A stretch of DNA of 7,986 bases from Thermoplasmata archaeon. GTDB lineage: Archaea; Thermoplasmatota; Thermoplasmata; UBA10834. Of the stretch, positions 5,504-7,986 are shown piece by piece (position 1 is the stretch's first letter; each line of letters opens with the position of its first letter). The stretch spans positions 1-7,986 of the forward strand of contig JALOTO010000105.1 in NCBI GenBank assembly GCA_025457845.1. The letters run 5' to 3'. The translations under genes and the position numbers were made by a program. The notes under the pieces were generated by a model. That model worked only from the letters and a program-made list of their open reading frames with translations, was not told the DNA's origin and ran no database searches.

Positions 5504-6829
5504 ATGCCTGACAGGGACGTGGCCGTGGTCGGCCTGGGATACGTCGGCATACCCCTCGCCGTGCTCCTAGCGGACAAGGGGCTCGACGTCGTCGGGATAG
5601 ACCTCTCCGAGGAGAGGGTGCGCGACGTGAACGCGGGGGAGCTGCCCCTCAAGGGCGACGAGCCGGGGCTCGCCCAGAGGCTCAAGAAGGTCGTCAAGGC
5701 CGGGAGGCTGAGGGCGGCCACATCCTACGACGAGCTGAGGGACCGCACCGCGGTCTTCGTCTGCGTCGACACCCCGCTCGACGACCAGCGCAGGCCCGAC
5801 CAGACCCGGCTGCTCACGGCGGCCACCGGGATCGGGGAGAACATGCGGAAGGGGACGCTCGTCGTCGTCGAATCCACCATCGCCCCCGGGACGATGCTCA
5901 ACGTCGTCGCGCCCGTGCTCGAGCGCGTGAGCGGCATGTCCCGCGGGAAGGACTTCAAGCTCGCCCACTGCCCCGAGAGGGTCATGCCCGGGAGGCTCAT
6001 CCACAACCTCACGACCTACGACCGCGTCCTGGGAGGCCTCGACCAGGCGAGCGTCTCCAGGGCGACGGCCATCTACTCCAGGATCATGAAGGGGAAGCTG
6101 CATCCGACGGACCTCACGAGCGCGGAGATCGTCAAGACCGCGGAGAACACCTACAGGGACGTGCAGATCGCCTTCGCGAACGAGGTCGCGCTCATCTGCG
6201 AGAAGCTCGGGGTCGACGCCTTCGAGGTGCGCAGGCTGGTCAACACCTGCCCGTTCAGGGACATGCACATACCGGGGGCGGGGGTCGGAGGGCACTGCCT
6301 CCCGAAGGACCCGTGGCTGCTCGCCTACGGGGGCAGGTCCGCCGAGCCGCACATCATACCCGTCGCCAGGGCCATCAACGACGGGATGCCGTTCCACATG
6401 CTCGACCTGGCCGAGGACGCCCTCGCGGAGGCCGGGGTCAGGCGCAAGGACGCCGTCGTGGCCGTCCTGGGCGCATCGTTCCTGCAGGACAGCGGCGACA
6501 CCAGGAACTCGCCCTCCGTCCCGGTCATAGAGGGGATGGGGACGGCGAAGGAGCTCAGGGTGCACGACCCGTTCGTCGATGAGATGGCGGGTGTAGGGGT
6601 CACGCGCGACCTCGAGGAGGCGCTGACCGGCGCCGACATCGCGGTGTTCATGGTCTCGCACAAGGAGTACGCGAAGCTCACGCCGGCCAAGCTCAAGAGG
6701 CTCATGAGGACCTTCGCGGTGGTTGACGGGCGCAACATCTTCGATGCGGCCGCGATGCAGAAGGCCGGCTTCGTCTACAGGGGCCTGGGGAAGGGGATCA
6801 CCCGAGGAGCTCGGAGAGGCCGTCGCTGA
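5504..6829 (+). CDS. wecC: UDP-N-acetylhexosamine 6-dehydrogenase (WecC/WbpA type)
   Basis: A 441-residue member of the UDP-sugar 6-dehydrogenase family, which oxidises the C6 alcohol of a UDP-sugar to the uronic acid using two NAD. The N-terminal NAD fold has GLGYVG (10-15) and the acidic Asp33. The motif HCPERVMPGR (155-164) is typical of the UDP-ManNAc/UDP-GlcNAc branch rather than UDP-glucose enzymes. The central helical domain carries Lys211 and Asn215 (VKTAENTYRD) and the catalytic Cys265 in GVGGHCLPKDPW (260-271). The C-terminal UDP-binding domain has DTRNSP (332-337). The product is probably UDP-ManNAcA or UDP-GlcNAcA; which one cannot be decided by eye. The last residues (RGARRGRR) are basic and encoded over the end of the opposing epimerase gene. 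Acidic amino-sugars of this kind occur in archaeal N-glycans, so glycosylation of surface proteins is its likely purpose. Confidence 0.87.
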   Translation: MPDRDVAVVGLGYVGIPLAVLLADKGLDVVGIDLSEERVRDVNAGELPLKGDEPGLAQRLKKVVKAGRLRAATSYDELRDRTAVFVCVDTPLDDQRRPDQTRLLTAATGIGENMRKGTLVVVESTIAPGTMLNVVAPVLERVSGMSRGKDFKLAHCPERVMPGRLIHNLTTYDRVLGGLDQASVSRATAIYSRIMKGKLHPTDLTSAEIVKTAENTYRDVQIAFANEVALICEKLGVDAFEVRRLVNTCPFRDMHIPGAGVGGHCLPKDPWLLAYGGRSAEPHIIPVARAINDGMPFHMLDLAEDALAEAGVRRKDAVVAVLGASFLQDSGDTRNSPSVPVIEGMGTAKELRVHDPFVDEMAGVGVTRDLEEALTGADIAVFMVSHKEYAKLTPAKLKRLMRTFAVVDGRNIFDAAAMQKAGFVYRGLGKGITRGARRGRR

Positions 6830-7691
6830 GCGACACCTCGGTCGAGAAGCCGATCAGGTCCCTCGCACGCCTCATGTCCGCGCAGCTGTGCCTTATGTCG
6901 CCCTGCCTCGGTGGACCGAACTCGGGCTCGAGCCTCTTGCCCGAGAGCGAGACCACGAGCTTGGCGAGGTCCACTATGCTGGTCACGGACCCGCTCCCGC
7001 AGTTCAGCACCTCGCCCGAGAGGTCCTTGCGCTCCGCGACCATGCGCACCATGCGCGCGACGTCCTGCGCGTGTATGAAGTCCCTCGTCTGGAGGCCGTC
7101 GCCGTCTATCAAGGGCGGCAGCCCGGCCGACACCCTCTCGACGAACTTGGTGATCACGCCGGAGTAGGGGCTCTTGGGGTCCGCCCTCACGGAGTAGAAG
7201 TTGAACGGCCTTATCACGACCGCCTGGAGAGGGGTCGACGCCGCGTACGCGAGTGCGAACCGCTCGCCTGCGAGCTTGCTCGAGCCGTAGTTGCTCATGG
7301 GCGCCGTCGGATGTCCCTCGTCTATCGGCACCCGCTTCGGGTCCCCGTAGACCGCGGCGCTGCTTATGTAGACGAACCTGGAGGCCCCCGCACCGAGCGA
7401 CTCGTGGAGGAGGTTGACGGTCCCGACGACGTTCGTCTCGGCGTCGGTCAGCGGGTCCTCGAAGGACCTGACGACGCTCACCTGGGCGGCGCAGTGCACG
7501 ACGCAGTCCACGCCCTTCATCGCGGCTCTGACGTCCTTCGGCCTCCGGATGTCGCCCTCGACGGTGACCTCCTTGACGCCGGGGTAGGGGGACGGCCTGA
7601 TGTCGAGCCCTATGACCTCGTGCGCGCCGGCCATCATCTCGCACACTATGGAACCGAGCTGGCCAGCGCTGCCCGTCACGAGTACCTTCAT
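6798..7691 (-). CDS. NAD-dependent nucleotide-sugar epimerase/dehydratase (extended SDR)
   Basis: A 297-residue extended short-chain dehydrogenase close to UDP-glucose/UDP-GlcNAc 4-epimerases. The NAD-binding TGSAGQLG (6-13) follows strand one, and Asp30 ends strand two. Ser110/Ser111 and the Y-x-x-x-K pair Tyr135/Lys139 (in NYGSSKLAGE) are the catalytic set. RPFNFYS (161-167) and GDGLQTRDFIHAQDVA (197-212) are substrate-binding signatures of sugar-nucleotide members. The family usually has RPFNxYG, so the Ser at 167 is a small departure. C4-epimerisation or 4,6-dehydration are both possible; the lack of a long insertion slightly favours an epimerase. It lies 43 nt downstream of a Gfo/Idh/MocA gene on the same strand and overlaps wecC tail to tail. 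It should act in the cytoplasm on UDP-sugars for the surface glycan. Confidence 0.83.
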   Translation of the reverse strand: MKVLVTGSAGQLGSIVCEMMAGAHEVIGLDIRPSPYPGVKEVTVEGDIRRPKDVRAAMKGVDCVVHCAAQVSVVRSFEDPLTDAETNVVGTVNLLHESLGAGASRFVYISSAAVYGDPKRVPIDEGHPTAPMSNYGSSKLAGERFALAYAASTPLQAVVIRPFNFYSVRADPKSPYSGVITKFVERVSAGLPPLIDGDGLQTRDFIHAQDVARMVRMVAERKDLSGEVLNCGSGSVTSIVDLAKLVVSLSGKRLEPEFGPPRQGDIRHSCADMRRARDLIGFSTEVSLSDGLSELLG

Positions 7692-7712
7692 CGGGGGACA
7701 ATCGGGCAGGTG

Positions 7713-7722
7713 GGATATCTAG
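7713..7722 (-). promoter_or_regulatory. Possible leaderless-type TATA box of the epimerase gene
   Basis: On the minus strand, TAGATATCCC is centred about 26 nt before the ATG whose first base is 7691. This would let the epimerase gene be transcribed on its own as a leaderless message as well as by read-through from the gene upstream. The match to a TATA consensus is moderate. Confidence 0.4.
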
Positions 7723-7734
7723 GTTCTCAGGGGC

Positions 7735-7986
7735 TCAGACGAGGTCTTCCTTCTGCCCCGACCGCATGGACCTCAGGGCGGCCTCCGCTATCCTGAGCGT
7801 GTGGACCGCGTCCTCCCCGGACACGAGGGGGCGTGTCCCCTTCTCGGCCGCGGAGACGAAGTCCTTGAGCTCGCGCTTCAGGGGCTCCTCCTTCTTCAGC
7901 GCGATGCGCCTCAGGTCGAACTCGAGCGGGACGTTGTACAGGTTGCCCTTGTCTATGGACTGGAACGACGAGGAGCAGACCAGCGC
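7735..7986 (-). CDS. Gfo/Idh/MocA-family oxidoreductase, C-terminal part
   Basis: The last 83 codons of a minus-strand gene that continues beyond the window. The segment EPLKRELKDFVSAAEKGTRP (34-53 of the visible part), followed by LVSGEDAVHTLRIAEAALRS, is the characteristic final stretch of Gfo/Idh/MocA NAD(P)-dependent sugar oxidoreductases. There the preceding beta-sheet domain ends and a helix carries the xPLVSGEDG-like turn. The N-terminal NAD-binding domain and the catalytic Lys lie outside. Next to a UDP-HexNAc dehydrogenase, the natural guess is a WbpB/WlbA-type enzyme that oxidises C3 of UDP-GlcNAcA on the way to diamino-uronic acids. That rests on context alone, since the visible part is not diagnostic for substrate. 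It is followed by the epimerase gene after 43 nt and may be co-transcribed with it. Confidence 0.8.
   Translation of the reverse strand, partial: ALVCSSSFQSIDKGNLYNVPLEFDLRRIALKKEEPLKRELKDFVSAAEKGTRPLVSGEDAVHTLRIAEAALRSMRSGQKEDLV

Noticed and set aside
5567..6661. A 364-codon open frame on the minus strand opposite the wecC-like gene
   Set aside because: It is an antisense shadow. The plus-strand product has the full set of UDP-sugar dehydrogenase motifs, and the minus-strand translation has none.

Overview
The window looks like a piece of a GC-rich archaeal chromosome. Three genes have TATA-like boxes centred about 26 bp before an ATG, which suggests leaderless transcripts. A fourth candidate promoter has a BRE-like CGAAA ahead of its TATA box. 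Arg codons are mostly AGG and Ile codons often ATA. There is also a large sequon-rich surface protein with a single C-terminal anchor. A Thermoplasmatota or other euryarchaeal lineage would fit, but no marker gene fixes the taxon. No tRNA, rRNA, CRISPR array or mobile element was seen, and no gene-free stretch exceeds about 140 bases.

Region 1 (1-2837, + strand) is a sulfur-related gene run: the basic tail of an unidentified gene, a LarC1-only nickel-insertion-like protein, TusA, a DsrE-family protein and an IscS/NifS-fold protein. The last three are separated by 14 and 10 nt and are surely co-transcribed. The IscS-fold protein is the most striking gene here. The PLP-binding lysine is Asp210, the PLP-contacting Gln is Ala187, and the loop that carries the catalytic cysteine is deleted, so it cannot be an ordinary cysteine desulfurase. 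The LarC-like protein has also lost both conserved Asp of its HE-G-A-x-D-S-I-x-D-I motif. TusA and DsrE keep their sulfur-carrying cysteines. The cassette thus appears to pair live sulfur carriers with two degenerate enzyme scaffolds. A 16-nt motif is repeated in front of the larC-like gene and in front of tusA.

Region 2 (2838-5503) holds a double promoter with two perfect palindromes. It is followed by a gene of about 800 codons for a secreted, membrane-anchored, cysteine-free protein built of about seven repeats of roughly 100 residues, with nine N-glycosylation sequons. A 133-nt spacer with T-rich tracts and a leaderless-type promoter follows.

Region 3 (5504-7986) is nucleotide-sugar metabolism. 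A WecC-type UDP-N-acetylhexosamine 6-dehydrogenase lies on the + strand. It converges, with a 32-bp overlap, on a minus-strand NAD-dependent sugar epimerase/dehydratase, which is preceded on its own strand by the end of a Gfo/Idh/MocA oxidoreductase. Together they probably supply acidic sugars for a cell-surface glycan, for which the neighbouring surface protein is a natural acceptor (inference).
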